A stretch of DNA of 64,000 bases, from positions 62,001 to 126,000 of the forward strand of contig NZ_FOHJ01000003.1 in NCBI RefSeq assembly GCF_900111405.1, read 5' to 3'. Positions 56,003-64,000 of this stretch are shown here, in pieces. The translations under genes and the position numbers were made by a program. Positions within the stretch are counted from its first letter, which is position 1. Every line of letters starts with the position of its first letter. Under the pieces are notes generated by a model. The model had not been told where the DNA came from. It saw only the letters and a list, made by a program, of their open reading frames with translations, and ran no database searches. The stretch is from Salinibacillus kushneri. GTDB taxonomy: Bacteria; Bacillota; Bacilli; Bacillales; Alkalibacillaceae.

Positions 56003-56500
56003 TTATGATGTTGCAACAGGTTGATTCATTCCCTCACGCATTATCAACACACAACTCCCCGTCCTCTGCATCTGCCTCTCCAGCAAATAATAAGATTCAC
56101 CCATCCCAAGCGTTTGCCCATTCTTAAAAGTAATAATAGATTTCTCATTGGATGATTTTATGGAAGGCGCGTGTTGAAGCGACTGAATATGCTGGAAGAA
56201 AATCCACTTACAATTAAAGTCTTGAGGAGAGCGAGTGGGGAAGGCGTAAATTTGAAGGGAAGGATTTACAGGGATGGGGACTTTATGCCGGAAATTGGTC
56301 TTATACATGATGTACTCCCGCCGGCCATCATAGGAAGATCTTGCCTCCAGGCAGGCTTTCTTAATTAGCTGCAAGGGGGTTTTTCTTACATAAAACTCTT
56401 GCTCTTGTTCCATTACAAGGGTATCGTACTCGAAATGTCTGGTGGGTAATAGGGCCATGGTGGAGGGTTTGATGCTGTAATCATTTAAAATGTTCGTCAT
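56003..56500 (-). CDS. comK: ComK, competence transcription factor
   Basis: About 165 residues that follow ComK throughout: the family segments EFYVRKTPLQLIKKAC, SSYDGRRE, PIPVNPSLQIYAFPT and WIFFQHIQ, then FKNGQTLGMGESYYLLERQM. ComK activates DNA-uptake genes by binding AT-box pairs. ATG 56500 is chosen because AAAGGAG lies 8 nt upstream; an upstream in-frame ATG at 56575 lacks one. It is somewhat shorter at the C-terminus than the Bacillus subtilis protein. Confidence 0.85.
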   Translation of the reverse strand: MTNILNDYSIKPSTMALLPTRHFEYDTLVMEQEQEFYVRKTPLQLIKKACLEARSSYDGRREYIMYKTNFRHKVPIPVNPSLQIYAFPTRSPQDFNCKWIFFQHIQSLQHAPSIKSSNEKSIITFKNGQTLGMGESYYLLERQMQRTGSCVLIMREGMNQPVATS

Positions 56501-56597
56501 AGGGGATGCTCCTTTTGTGGGGATAAGGGAGAACACATGCGGAGAGTAAGCTGCGGATATGGGGGTGGATCTCACGAGTAGACATTCCAGAAGACTC

Positions 56598-56849
56598 CTA
56601 TTCCAGTGGGGGAGAATGTTTGGAGTCCTTTATAATCTGATGGTGAATTTCATTTATATCAATCTGCAAAGCATACGCCAGGTTAAACACGGTTTCATGC
56701 TTAGGACTTGTTTCACCACTTTCAATCCGCTGAATCGTTCTGCGATCAACGTTTGCCTCATGAGCCAGATGATCAACCGATAAATCACGATTTTCTCTAG
56801 CCTGCCTCATATAGAAACCAAATACACGACGAAATTTTTTTCTATTCAC
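56598..56849 (-). CDS. Small XRE-family regulator
   Basis: An 83-residue protein that is mostly one Cro/C1 helix-turn-helix (about 10-68): LSVDHLAHEANVDRRTIQRIE, then SGETSPKHETVFNLAYALQ. GGGAGA lies about 9 nt before its ATG. It reads in the same direction as comK and 97 nt before it. A role in competence control is possible but unproven. Confidence 0.8.
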   Translation of the reverse strand: MNRKKFRRVFGFYMRQARENRDLSVDHLAHEANVDRRTIQRIESGETSPKHETVFNLAYALQIDINEIHHQIIKDSKHSPPLE

Positions 56850-57004
56850 CAGAATCTCCCTTTCTCAACCTATTATCTAGTTGAGGGGGAGGGATCGCCA
56901 CGGCGTGCATGCCGTTTTATGAATCTATGAATATTTTAAGTTCATCCAGGTTTTCGGATGCTCTGAGTTGTTGTTTACAGGGAATGCAGGGGGATTAAAA
57001 CAAA

Positions 57005-57053
57005 GGTACCCGGTACTCCAGACAGACAATTGTCCTTTTGAGCATCGGGTACC
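57005..57053. repeat. Palindromic TACCCGGTAC repeat (copy 2)
   Basis: GGTACCCGGTACT and a centre with GACAATTGTC, then ATCGGGTACC. It shares stem and centre with the copy at 35161. Here it follows the minus-strand sigma gene and could end its transcript. Confidence 0.6.
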
Positions 57054-57058
57054 CTTCC

Positions 57059-57557
57059 TTATCGAATCTTCTCACTCTGCAGCAGCTCTCTCACCTTGGG
57101 CTTCGCTAACCTGGCCCAATTTTTCACTGCATCGATCGTGACCTTTTCCTTTTCGGATCGATAAATCCTCCAGCACAAATCCCTGAAACCACTTCATCTG
57201 ATTCTCAGTAAGGACTTGTTTAATTTGCTCATAAAGATACGGGTCAAAGCCTGTATCCAGTTCCTCTGCAACCTCATGAAAGTCCTTTGATTTAACTTCT
57301 ATATAATATTGGTCCTTCTCAGCCTGGCGATTCGATTTGCGAATTAAGGTAAGAAACGTCTTTTGAATTAAAAAGTACGCATAGGTGGAAAACTTTCCCT
57401 TTGCAGGATCATAGCTTTTGTAAGCCTTCCATAACGTAATGACACCCTCCTGATAAAATTCATTCTCCGGATCACGAATGCCATACTTATGGATGAAATG
57501 AAAAATCATTCTCTCATATTCCTCTAACACGTGACTAAATTCCTCTTGAACGGGCAC
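57059..57557 (-). pseudogene. Sigma-70-family factor with disrupted region 4
   Basis: The first 135 residues hold sigma region 2 (EFYQEGVITLWKAYKSYDPAKGKFSTYAYFLIQ) and a linker, starting at GTG 57557. After DLSIR the frame runs into an unrelated tail (stop at 57072). The shifted frame continues as expected for region 4: EKEKVTIDAVKNWARLAKPK, then VRELLQSEKIR and a stop at 57059. A small deletion after DLSIR explains this. Similar small sigma factors accompany comK in some Bacillaceae. Confidence 0.7.
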
Positions 57558-58079
57558 GACAGCCTCTTTTCTATAAATGCGCCTCTATTGGATTATTCCG
57601 CGGTAGGGTTAGTGTAAGGGTTTTTGGGACAAGGGTCAGTTTATGAAAGTTGAAGTTTGGGCGGTGAAACTTAAAGTTTGAAGCGGGGAAGTTGAAGAAT
57701 GGGGTGGGGTTCTTAAAGAGTGAACCAAGATTGTTAAGTTTAAGTAGGATTAAATTAGAATACTGTAATCATGTGACGTATCAATCGTAATTGCCATTAA
57801 CATAGAAAAACAGGTGATATGTTGCTGTATCACCTGATCCATGCGAACCAATTCATTTATACTAGTACTTATTTCGATTATAAGTTTTACATATCATTTG
57901 TTATATTGAAATATTTATTTAATAAACTATTTTATCATTTACATTTATATATTCCTCAGCTTTAAATAAAATACATTAATGTAAAAAAGAGTAATAATAT
58001 ACCATTTAAAACCATGGTTTATTCTGTAAAATAGAATGTGTGAGAATCATAGAAAATATTTTTAAGGGAGGAATTAAGT
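57558..58079. other. Intergenic region between sigma gene and secreted peptide gene
   Basis: No gene seen. There is a G-rich stretch at about 57640-57720 and a hairpin CAGGTGATA/TATCACCTG at 57811-57836. AAGGGAGG at 58066 serves the next gene. Confidence 0.45.
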
Positions 58080-58529
58080 ATGAAAAAATTTTTAGCAGCT
58101 GCTATAGCGACTATTATGCTTTCAATTCCACTTTCAAATGTTGCTGCAGCATCAAAGTCATTGGCACAATCAGAATCACTACAGGTTAGCAATTCCTTAG
58201 AAAGTATATTAGAAAAAGATAATGTTTCAAAAGAAGAATTAAATGAGTATAGTAAACGTGCAAAGGCGGAACTGTCTGGTAAACCTAATCTTCAGTGGAG
58301 ACTTGGAGCAGTTAAAAATGCTGTAAAATTTGTGGTTGATCACCACAACCTTATTCCCTCCAAGACTATTAGAGGTTGGGTTGATAAATATGGTAATAAA
58401 ATGATTGATGCACTTGATACTCTAGAGTCAGGTACTAGAATTGGATTACAACTTGCATTTGAAGAAGCTGGTATACCGCGAAACGTGGCTAAAGCTATTG
58501 CTGATTTTATAGTTACATTTATACTTTAA
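58080..58529 (+). CDS. Secreted small protein, possible bacteriocin
   Basis: A 149-residue protein. A clear signal peptide (MKKFLAAAIATIMLSIPLSN, cut near AAA-S) is followed by an acidic propeptide-like stretch. The basic, hydrophobic C-terminal 75 residues contain FVVDHHNLIPSKTIRGWVDKYG and end in IADFIVTFIL. I do not recognise the family. Its own terminator follows, then a multi-spanning membrane protein gene. This order recalls secreted antimicrobial peptides with an immunity protein, which is inference. Confidence 0.6.
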   Translation: MKKFLAAAIATIMLSIPLSNVAAASKSLAQSESLQVSNSLESILEKDNVSKEELNEYSKRAKAELSGKPNLQWRLGAVKNAVKFVVDHHNLIPSKTIRGWVDKYGNKMIDALDTLESGTRIGLQLAFEEAGIPRNVAKAIADFIVTFIL

Positions 58530-58560
58530 AGGCAATTTATCCAACGAAAAAATAAATATA

Positions 58561-58603
58561 GAAGCCCAATTCACTCAAGTTTAGTAGAATTGGGCTTCAT
58601 TTT
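58561..58603 (+). terminator. Terminator after the secreted protein gene
   Basis: A 12-bp perfect stem (GAAGCCCAATTC with its complement), then ATTTTTA. Confidence 0.85.
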
Positions 58604-58734
58604 TACTACTTAGAATGAAGAAGACATAATACTAAAAGACTAAAAAAATATAAGCTAAATTCAATTCGGCGAATCTATGATAATATCAAAATTAAGGTAG
58701 CGGCGTACATTCACCATGATTTAGGAGTGTGCAT

Positions 58735-59244
58735 ATGACAATCATAATACCAACAATAGCTGTATTTATCATTTCATTTTTATTACTATCGGTATGGATA
58801 TATAAAAATGAAAAAGAAGAAATTAAAAAGAAAAAAGGAAAGATATTCGCTGTTATGGCAACTGCTTTTATACTGGCATTAGCCCCAACGGCAGTCATCG
58901 GATTAGTGCTGTTTGCGTTGTTTGGTTCAACAAACATTGTTAACACAATATTTTCATTAGACATTAGCACAAGTACACTCATGCTTCTTACTGTTTCTCT
59001 GGTGATTTATTTATATACTATCGATAGCTTATTATCAGTATTGGTAGAACATATTATGGGAAGAGTAAATATATTTAATCATCTTATCTTACTGCTTATA
59101 CGGATTCTTGCATTTTATACCATTGGGTTAATTTTTGATTTAAACCAAAAAAGCAATGTAATCCTTGCAGTAATAGTAGCCTTTATCATCCTCCTCTTTG
59201 AAGCTTTAAATAATAAAAAAGAAGAGGGGAATACAAATGGATAA
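58735..59244 (+). CDS. Membrane protein, unrecognised (possible immunity protein)
   Basis: A 169-residue protein with about five hydrophobic helices and a lysine-rich first loop (KNEKEEIKKKKGK). ATG 58735 is chosen because TTAGGAG lies 7 nt upstream; an in-frame GTG at 58729 would lie too close. No family recognised. Its closeness to the secreted peptide gene suggests but does not show an immunity role. Confidence 0.6.
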   Translation: MTIIIPTIAVFIISFLLLSVWIYKNEKEEIKKKKGKIFAVMATAFILALAPTAVIGLVLFALFGSTNIVNTIFSLDISTSTLMLLTVSLVIYLYTIDSLLSVLVEHIMGRVNIFNHLILLLIRILAFYTIGLIFDLNQKSNVILAVIVAFIILLFEALNNKKEEGNTNG

Positions 59245-59294
59245 ATCGTATAAGGAAATGCTGCTCCTGTAAGCTAAAAAAATATATTCTGCCA

Positions 59295-59326
59295 AAAAGC
59301 CATTTTTTTTATAAAAAATGGCTTTT
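59295..59326 (+). terminator. Terminator after the membrane protein gene
   Basis: A long AT-rich stem, AAAAGCCATTTTTT with AAAAAATGGCTTTT; it could work in both directions. Confidence 0.65.
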
Positions 59327-59374
59327 GTGATCAATGAGTTCATCCACGCTTTCACACTGGTCACCTGAATAAAA

Positions 59375-59424
59375 TACCCGGCACTCAAATAGACTATCGT
59401 TTTTTGAGTACCGGGCATTTTTTG
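59375..59424. repeat. Palindromic repeat/bidirectional terminator (diverged copy 3)
   Basis: TACCCGGCACTCAAA and TTTGAGTACCGGGCA form the stem around GACTATCG, then TTTTTT. It resembles the elements at 35161 and 57005 and lies between two convergent genes. A half copy (GTACCCGGGACACT) is at 61642. Confidence 0.55.
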
Positions 59425-59427
59425 CCT

Positions 59428-59868
59428 TCAGCTTGTATGTTTTGTCATTTGCCGCTTACGCAGTGCAGCTCGAATGGTTTTTGCCTCTTCCAGGGTAATG
59501 GTTGGGATCTCCTTGATAAAGTAATAATGTTTAATGATACAAAGGACAATCATGGTGATTCTCACAAGCAGGATGTCCACATATACGATGGAAAATAGAA
59601 TAAAGGCATCGGCAATAACGTTAATACGAATTTTTTCTTTTCTCGTCATCCCTTTATTTTCCGGGATTCGTACCACATATTCCGTGTAAAAGGATGTGCC
59701 CTTAAACCAGTTTTCCACTCGTTTGGAACTTCTGGCAAAACAGAAGGCGGCAAATAAGAAAAAGGGGCCGCCTGGCAGTACAGGCATGACGACACCGGCG
59801 ACACCGATTCCAAATGAAAGAAAACCTAAAACAACGAAAAGAAAGCTTTTTATTGTTTTTATGATCAA
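59428..59868 (-). CDS. DUF454 (YbaN-like) membrane protein
   Basis: A 146-residue protein with the DUF454 start FVVLGFLSFGIGVAGVVMPVLPGGPFFLFAAFCFARSS, two N-terminal and two central membrane helices, and a charged tail. Family function is unknown. The frame is intact. It ends at the palindromic element at 59375. Confidence 0.85.
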   Translation of the reverse strand: MIIKTIKSFLFVVLGFLSFGIGVAGVVMPVLPGGPFFLFAAFCFARSSKRVENWFKGTSFYTEYVVRIPENKGMTRKEKIRINVIADAFILFSIVYVDILLVRITMIVLCIIKHYYFIKEIPTITLEEAKTIRAALRKRQMTKHTS

Positions 59869-60065
59869 TCACCTGACTTTACCTGATGTTTTTGTATGAT
59901 AAATCTATGACTTGTGTAGCTAAAATATCACTGTAGGATGATTCTACTTGAATGATTGTACAAAGGAATCAGCTTGAAAATCAAAGGAAGTGGGATGAAA
60001 ATAAATGGTAGTTTATGACATTTGTTTTGGGGTATCAGGAAATAACGATAGCAATCATGGGGCAT

Positions 60066-60117
60066 AAAAAAAGAAACAGCTCAGTTAATAAGTTACTGAA
60101 CTGTTTCTTTTTTAAAA
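60066..60117. terminator. Bidirectional hairpin
   Basis: AAAAAAAGAAACAGCTCAGT and CTGAACTGTTTCTTTTTT form a long stem between genes facing away and towards it. It could end the minus-strand transcript from 60386. Confidence 0.65.
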
Positions 60118-60166
60118 TTATACAAAATCGTGCACGTTTGTTGTATAGTTGCAGTGTATCCTTGGT

Positions 60167-60386
60167 TTATTCATCGTCTTCTTTATAAAGGTTACTAAAG
60201 TCTGGTTTCTTTAAAAATACGAGCGAATAACTAAGAATCGAAAATCACCAATTCCCAAGTCATTGTTGCAGATACGTAAGTGGTGTAAAAGATAATAACC
60301 GCCATACTTAGAAAGACAATCACGTCTGATACAATACTCAAGGTATTAAATAATTTACTTGACATCTTTGCCACAATGTTTCCCAT
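60167..60386 (-). pseudogene. Small two-helix membrane protein, frameshifted
   Basis: ATG 60386 follows AGGAGGAATT. The frame reads MGNIVAKMSSKLFNTLSIVS and a membrane helix, and stops at 60231 after MTWELVIFDS. Dropping one base after GTGATTTTC restores a second helix and a polar end, KKPDFSNLYKEDDE, with a stop at 60167. The repaired product has 72 residues. Family not recognised. Confidence 0.5.
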
Positions 60387-60513
60387 CTTTAATTCCTCCT
60401 ATTGAAACAAGCTTTCAGGCAAAACTAGCTAATCATGGGATATAAAAAAGAATCGTATTATTTGTACTATGTACTTAAGTAAAAAAAGACTCCTTTTTGA
60501 ATAACCCACTTAA

Positions 60514-60928
60514 TTAAAAAACGATATTTAAAGCAATTACGTTTATTCCATTGATAAACATGTGTAGAATAATTGGTGCATAGATACTTCTATACTTTTT
60601 GTAAAGGTAGGCAAAAGATAACCCCGCAACAAATAATGCAGGCATGATGAGTGGTATTCCATGCACAAGCATAAATAATAATGAACTTCCAACCATCGCC
60701 ACAGGCGCGTTAAATTTGCTTTCAATAGCCTGCAGCAATCCATCCCTAAATATGATTTCTTCTATAATGGGTGTAAAGATTGCATAAGTCAAAAAAAACC
60801 ATTATAAAAATAAAAGGGGTAAATTCCATTATTTGGGCTGATGCCTGTGTATCTGGTAGATTTTCGCTATCACCGAAAAGTAAGGCTAAAAAGGCTACTT
60901 CAGTGAGCATCATTAAAAGCCAGAACAT
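60514..60928 (-). pseudogene. CPBP (Abi) family membrane protease, frameshifted
   Basis: Two overlapping frames meet in the A-run at 60791-60798. The upstream part gives MFWLLMMLTEVAFLALLFGD. The downstream part gives FTPIIEEIIFRDGLLQAIES and ends in IILHMFINGINVIAL. EExxFR and HxxxN are the CPBP catalytic motifs. Even when repaired (about 138 residues) it is short for the family, so the N-terminus is probably lost too. Confidence 0.7.
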
Positions 60929-61026
60929 ATTATATACGATTCTTCCCCTCCGCTATTACCTGGGAGCAGGAGCCGGAAAGATGGAGAGTCTGGTGGAAGC
61001 AGCGGACAAGATGGGCAAGTGGAAAT

Positions 61027-61438
61027 ATGTATGTCATCGGCAAATATTTATTAAATTTTCACCGATTGAAGAAAAAGAAAATATTTATTGACACCCTTTA
61101 TTTCTTTCTAACCTATATTCTGTTTATGGGAGGGATCCTCATCTCCCATAGCATATTTGTCATCAATTTATTTGTGGATTTAGGGCTGACAATCGGGCTT
61201 ATATCCTATGTTTTATTAGTCATTGGCTTTCTCCTATTTGTAACCGAAATCTTATTAGCCTTATCGATGGAAAGGAAACAATTAACTTTATCTAACGCCA
61301 TCGTAGTCATGCTGATGTATTTTACCTACTCTCAGCTCTGGTTAATTCTGATTATCTACGCCGTCTGCCTGGATCCTCTTTAAACAGGAGAGAAAGTGGT
61401 ATAAAACGGAGCGTTTTAAGGAAAAGCCAATTGAATAG
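61027..61438 (+). pseudogene. Membrane protein, probably frameshifted at its end
   Basis: The frame from ATG 61027 encodes about 118 residues with three to four helices and stops after YAVCLDPL at 61383. The next frame continues ILFKQERKWYKTERFKEKPI to a stop at 61438, which looks like a natural basic end. Upstream (60930-61091) another frame reads LRYYLGAGAGKMESLVEAAD, so a 5' part may also be broken off. Family not recognised. Confidence 0.4.
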
Positions 61439-61522
61439 ATTCGTATCTTGTCCCGATGGTTGGCTGAGGGAAAACACTACTGGAAGCATGAAATGCCAAT
61501 TATCACGTATTGGTCTACGAAG

Positions 61523-61600
61523 TGTCCTTTACTAAATGAATGAAGGACACTTCGCTGGGAGAATCCTGCAATCTGTCTTTCGTTAAGGGGATAAAGGACA
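61523..61600. repeat. Copy of the periodic GAAGGACA palindrome family
   Basis: TGTCCTT (61523), ATGAAGGACA (61540), TGTCTTTCGT (61574) and ATAAAGGACA (61591). Each orientation repeats at 51 bp, as at 36630. Confidence 0.65.
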
Positions 61601-61681
61601 TATAGGGTAAAAACATAATGTAAAAATTTAACCTTCACTCAGTACCCGGGACACTCTGGAAAGAATATCTTATCAACAAAT

Positions 61682-62170
61682 TCACTGCACCTCATACTCC
61701 TTAAGCCTCTTCCTGGCCGAATTTCGCTCAGGTGTAATCGGAACAGGCTCCAGCACCTTCCCTAAGCCGTAACGGGGCATATTGCCGTAAACCGCTTCAT
61801 AGCTCCCTTTTTTTATCGAATAGGTTTCGTGGTAGATTCCCACTGCGTTATTGCTTCCGACCTTTTGATTGAAATTTTTCCATGTAGTCAGATGCTTCTC
61901 ATTTCTTGCGTAAGCGAGCAGGTCTTCCATGGAGCGCCAATATTGGATCATGGATGTTGTTCGAAGTCCGATATAGCTTTCCATTGATAAAAACCCCAGG
62001 TCATCCTTGTTTTCATAAAGCTCCCGAATCATTCCGGGCATAGCGTTAAAGACCGGCAGCCACTTATGTATGGCCAGTCGCTTATTGACTCTCATTCCAA
62101 TGATAAATACAACCATATCCTCTGTATTCTCCGTCATATAACGTCCTGTGAGAATTGGTTTGGACATCAC
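61682..62170 (-). CDS. DUF4188 family protein
   Basis: A 162-residue soluble protein of the DUF4188 family, seen by GRYMTENTEDMVVFIIGMRVNK, the SYIGLRTTSMIQYWRSMEDL segment and GIYHETY. It is related to antibiotic-biosynthesis-monooxygenase-like ferredoxin folds; function unknown. Its start overlaps the PadR gene stop by 4 nt, so the pair is co-translated. PadR-DUF4188 pairs are common in Bacillota. Confidence 0.85.
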   Translation of the reverse strand: MMSKPILTGRYMTENTEDMVVFIIGMRVNKRLAIHKWLPVFNAMPGMIRELYENKDDLGFLSMESYIGLRTTSMIQYWRSMEDLLAYARNEKHLTTWKNFNQKVGSNNAVGIYHETYSIKKGSYEAVYGNMPRYGLGKVLEPVPITPERNSARKRLKEYEVQ

Positions 62171-62724
62171 TGCCCCTCCTTCGTTATAAATTTTTCAAGC
62201 GTATCATCGCACCAGTCAATCGCCGTAGCGGTCATTCGTTTTCCATAATCCAACGTAAGCAACCAGTACATGGCATCCTCCTCTCGCTCGTTATGATCCT
62301 TAATGCCCTGCTCAATAGATATATAAATCTGGTAACGCTCCTCCAGCTTTTGTTTGTACGTTTGTAAAAGGGTGGTGGTTTGATCACCGGTTTGGTAGCG
62401 GCCGAAAAATAGTTTGAGCAATATTTCATTTCGTTCAGCAGGCAGCTGTTCCACGGGCTTCTCCAGCCATTTTTTTAAAGCTTCCATGCCTTTGGAGGTG
62501 AGGAAGTACTCCTTTCTGTCCGGTTTTCCGGGAGTGGATGAGGTACGGACCTCTGCCATTTCCTCCTGGACGATAAACTTTAAGGTTGGATAGATTTGTC
62601 CATAACTGATTTTCCAAAAATGAGTCAGGCTTTGATCCATAAACTGTTTGATGGCGTAACCAGATTTGCAGTCCGTTGTTAAAATCCCTAATATGACGTA
62701 GGTTGTATGGTTATACGTTTTCAT
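62167..62724 (-). CDS. PadR-family transcriptional regulator
   Basis: A 185-residue PadR repressor. The N-terminal winged helix (about 8-85) has YVILGILTTDCKSGYAIKQFMD and GQIYPTLKFIVQEEMAEV, with the wing PDRKEYFLTSKGMEAL. The C-terminal helical domain serves dimerisation. It probably controls its own operon with DUF4188. A TATATCATTTAGATATATA palindrome just upstream (about 62741-62768) is a candidate operator. Confidence 0.9.
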   Translation of the reverse strand: MKTYNHTTYVILGILTTDCKSGYAIKQFMDQSLTHFWKISYGQIYPTLKFIVQEEMAEVRTSSTPGKPDRKEYFLTSKGMEALKKWLEKPVEQLPAERNEILLKLFFGRYQTGDQTTTLLQTYKQKLEERYQIYISIEQGIKDHNEREEDAMYWLLTLDYGKRMTATAIDWCDDTLEKFITKEGQ

Positions 62725-62740
62725 TGGTTATCACCTATCT

Positions 62741-62768
62741 TAAAGTTATATATCATTTAGATATATAG
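62741..62768. promoter_or_regulatory. Candidate PadR operator
   Basis: ATATATCATTTAGATATATA is an interrupted palindrome about 20 nt upstream of the padR start. PadR proteins usually bind ATGT/ACAT-type or similar inverted repeats; the match here is by position only. Confidence 0.35.
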
Positions 62769-62813
62769 TATCCAATATATTGCAAAATTGCAAGAAAATT
62801 TAGCAAAATGAAG

Positions 62814-62846
62814 GCACAGGTGATCCACCAGACGATGCACCTGTGC
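62814..62846. terminator. Hairpin downstream of the lectin-like gene
   Basis: GCACAGGTG and CACCTGTGC form a 9-bp stem. The minus-strand side is followed by CTTCATTTTGC, a modest terminator. Confidence 0.4.
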
Positions 62847-62930
62847 TTCGTTTAGCTGTAGTGGGCGTTTTGCTGAACTCCGCTTCTGTCGGGGAGCTGT
62901 GGATGGACAAATGAGCGCTTCCGGTTTTTT

Positions 62931-64000
62931 TTATTGTCCCCGCCACAGATGAATAAGATTCCGATTCTGTCCTCTGGCAAAAACATCTGTACGGTTTGGT
63001 CCCCAGGAAACGGCAGCCGGTGCTGAAGTTAAGCTTCCGCCAAGGTTTTGCCATGATCCCCAGCGCGAGCCATTCCACTCTCTTCGAAATAGCTGGTTCC
63101 CTGTACCTCGGACAAATACTTCTAATTGATTTGATTGTCTAGAGGAGACGGCTGGTGCACTTGTTAAGGTTCCCCCAAGGCTTTCCCAATTGCTCCATGT
63201 GCTGCCGTTCCACCATCTGTGAATCAGGTTGTTATTTTGACCTCTGGCGAAAACGTCGATTCGGTTTGGTCCCCAGGAAATAGCAGCAGGCTCAGAAGTT
63301 AGCGTACCGCCCAGGTCTTCCCAGTCCTCCCAGCGCGAGCCGTTCCATGTTTTTCTATAAAGCCGATTGCCTGTGCCTCTGACAAAGACATCAAGCTGAT
63401 TGTTTCTGCGGGAGGAAACGGCTGTTCCGCTGGTTAGGGTACCGCCGAGATTCTCCCAGTTACTCCATGTGCTGCCATTCCACCATTTGTGATAAAGGGC
63501 GTTGTCTGTGCCCCGAACAAAAACGTCAATTCTGTTTGGCCCCCAGGAAACAGCAGCCGGTGCCGAAGTTAAGCTTCCACCTAGGTTTGCCAATTACTCC
63601 AGCTCATTCCATTCCACCAGATATGATAGAGTGCATTATCTGTACCTCGTGCAAAAACATCCAGACGGTTATTTTGCCAGGAGGAAACGCTTGGTGCAGA
63701 GGCTAATGTGCCACCTAAGCTCTCCCAACCGGACCATCCTTGGCTAGGGGGTTCAGGCTGACCACCCTTTATAAGCTCCAGAACAATTTCAATCACGCGT
63801 GTTAAATTTCGATTCATGACATTTCGTGGTACGTTCAATTGTGTAAACAACAAAGAAACCCACGGTGCCTCGTTGAAATTGCTGATAAATTTGACTGGCA
63901 GGCTGGTTTGTATTTGCCTGGTTAAGCGTGTAATTTACGATAAAGTTAAAAGCATAATCCGCAAGTTGTCTATTCATTCCTGCCTGCTGAAGCTGTGAAT
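62931..64000 (-). pseudogene. PLL-like beta-propeller lectin protein, frameshifted, partial
   Basis: The gene enters from the right edge and ends at 62931. The N-terminal part reads [20 protein letters not shown]. It is followed, after a frame change near 63850, by [20 protein letters not shown], then by about six repeats of about 45 residues like [12 protein letters not shown]...[15 protein letters not shown]...WNGS. Such repeats form fucose-binding PLL-type propellers. A second frame change lies near 63590 (CAAACC where CAAAACC is expected). Repeats alternate WGPNRIDVF and RQSNQLEVF types. Confidence 0.7.

Noticed and set aside
56171..56368. Plus-strand frame of 65 codons
   Set aside because: It is the antisense shadow of comK, whose protein motifs are clear.

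Overview
The window is a stretch of low-GC Gram-positive (Bacillota) chromosome from the replication-origin-proximal part of a Bacillaceae genome. The order gdpP-rplI-dnaC-purA, then walRKHIJ-htrA, then rlmH is the one known from Bacillus and relatives. Ribosome binding sites are of the AGGAGG type, and GTG and TTG starts are common. A genus close to Oceanobacillus or Virgibacillus is a guess from gene content, not a result.

Left part (1-25252): conserved core interrupted by one metabolic insertion. Core genes are the end of gdpP, rplI, the replicative helicase, purA with a likely PurR operator, tRNA-Phe, an M23/LysM/G5 cell-wall hydrolase, the WalRK system with its H, I and J partners, and an HtrA protease. 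Between htrA and rlmH lies a D-glucuronate operon: a GntR regulator, a TRAP transporter, an SDR dehydrogenase, UxaC, UxuA, an SDR-type mannonate oxidoreductase, KdgK and KdgA. Together these take a hexuronate from uptake to pyruvate plus glyceraldehyde-3-phosphate. A dense cluster of DnaA boxes sits just before rlmH.

Middle part (25235-55832): a stack of insertions downstream of rlmH. The last codons of rlmH contain the motif GAACCGTATCACAAATAG. Similar motifs in the same orientation recur near 27569, 36546, 39910 and 55817. This resembles staphylococcal SCC elements, which integrate at exactly this place by means of large serine recombinases. The segments carry: (a) a MocR regulator plus LysE exporter; (b) tiny membrane proteins, an IS21 IstB relic, a mannose-family PTS, an oxidoreductase and a phosphodiesterase; (c) an orphan SigI C-terminal-domain protein and a DUF262-HNH nuclease; (d) a 15.9-kb element bounded by a 19/20-nt direct repeat. 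Element (d) holds a frameshifted large serine recombinase, regulators, a complete type I restriction-modification operon, a YgjP-like metallopeptidase and three large unrecognised proteins. Each of the three carries an R(N/D)-x3/4-H motif of the HEPN RNase kind, and one of them is also a degenerate N6-adenine methylase. This is the best candidate for an undescribed defence module.

Right part (55833-64000): accessory chromosome with comK, small regulators, a secreted peptide with a multi-spanning membrane neighbour, DUF454, CPBP, DUF4188/PadR and a lectin-like beta-propeller gene. Many genes here carry single-base frameshifts. Two dispersed palindromic repeat families occur across the window. 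One forms regular arrays with a 51-52-bp period.
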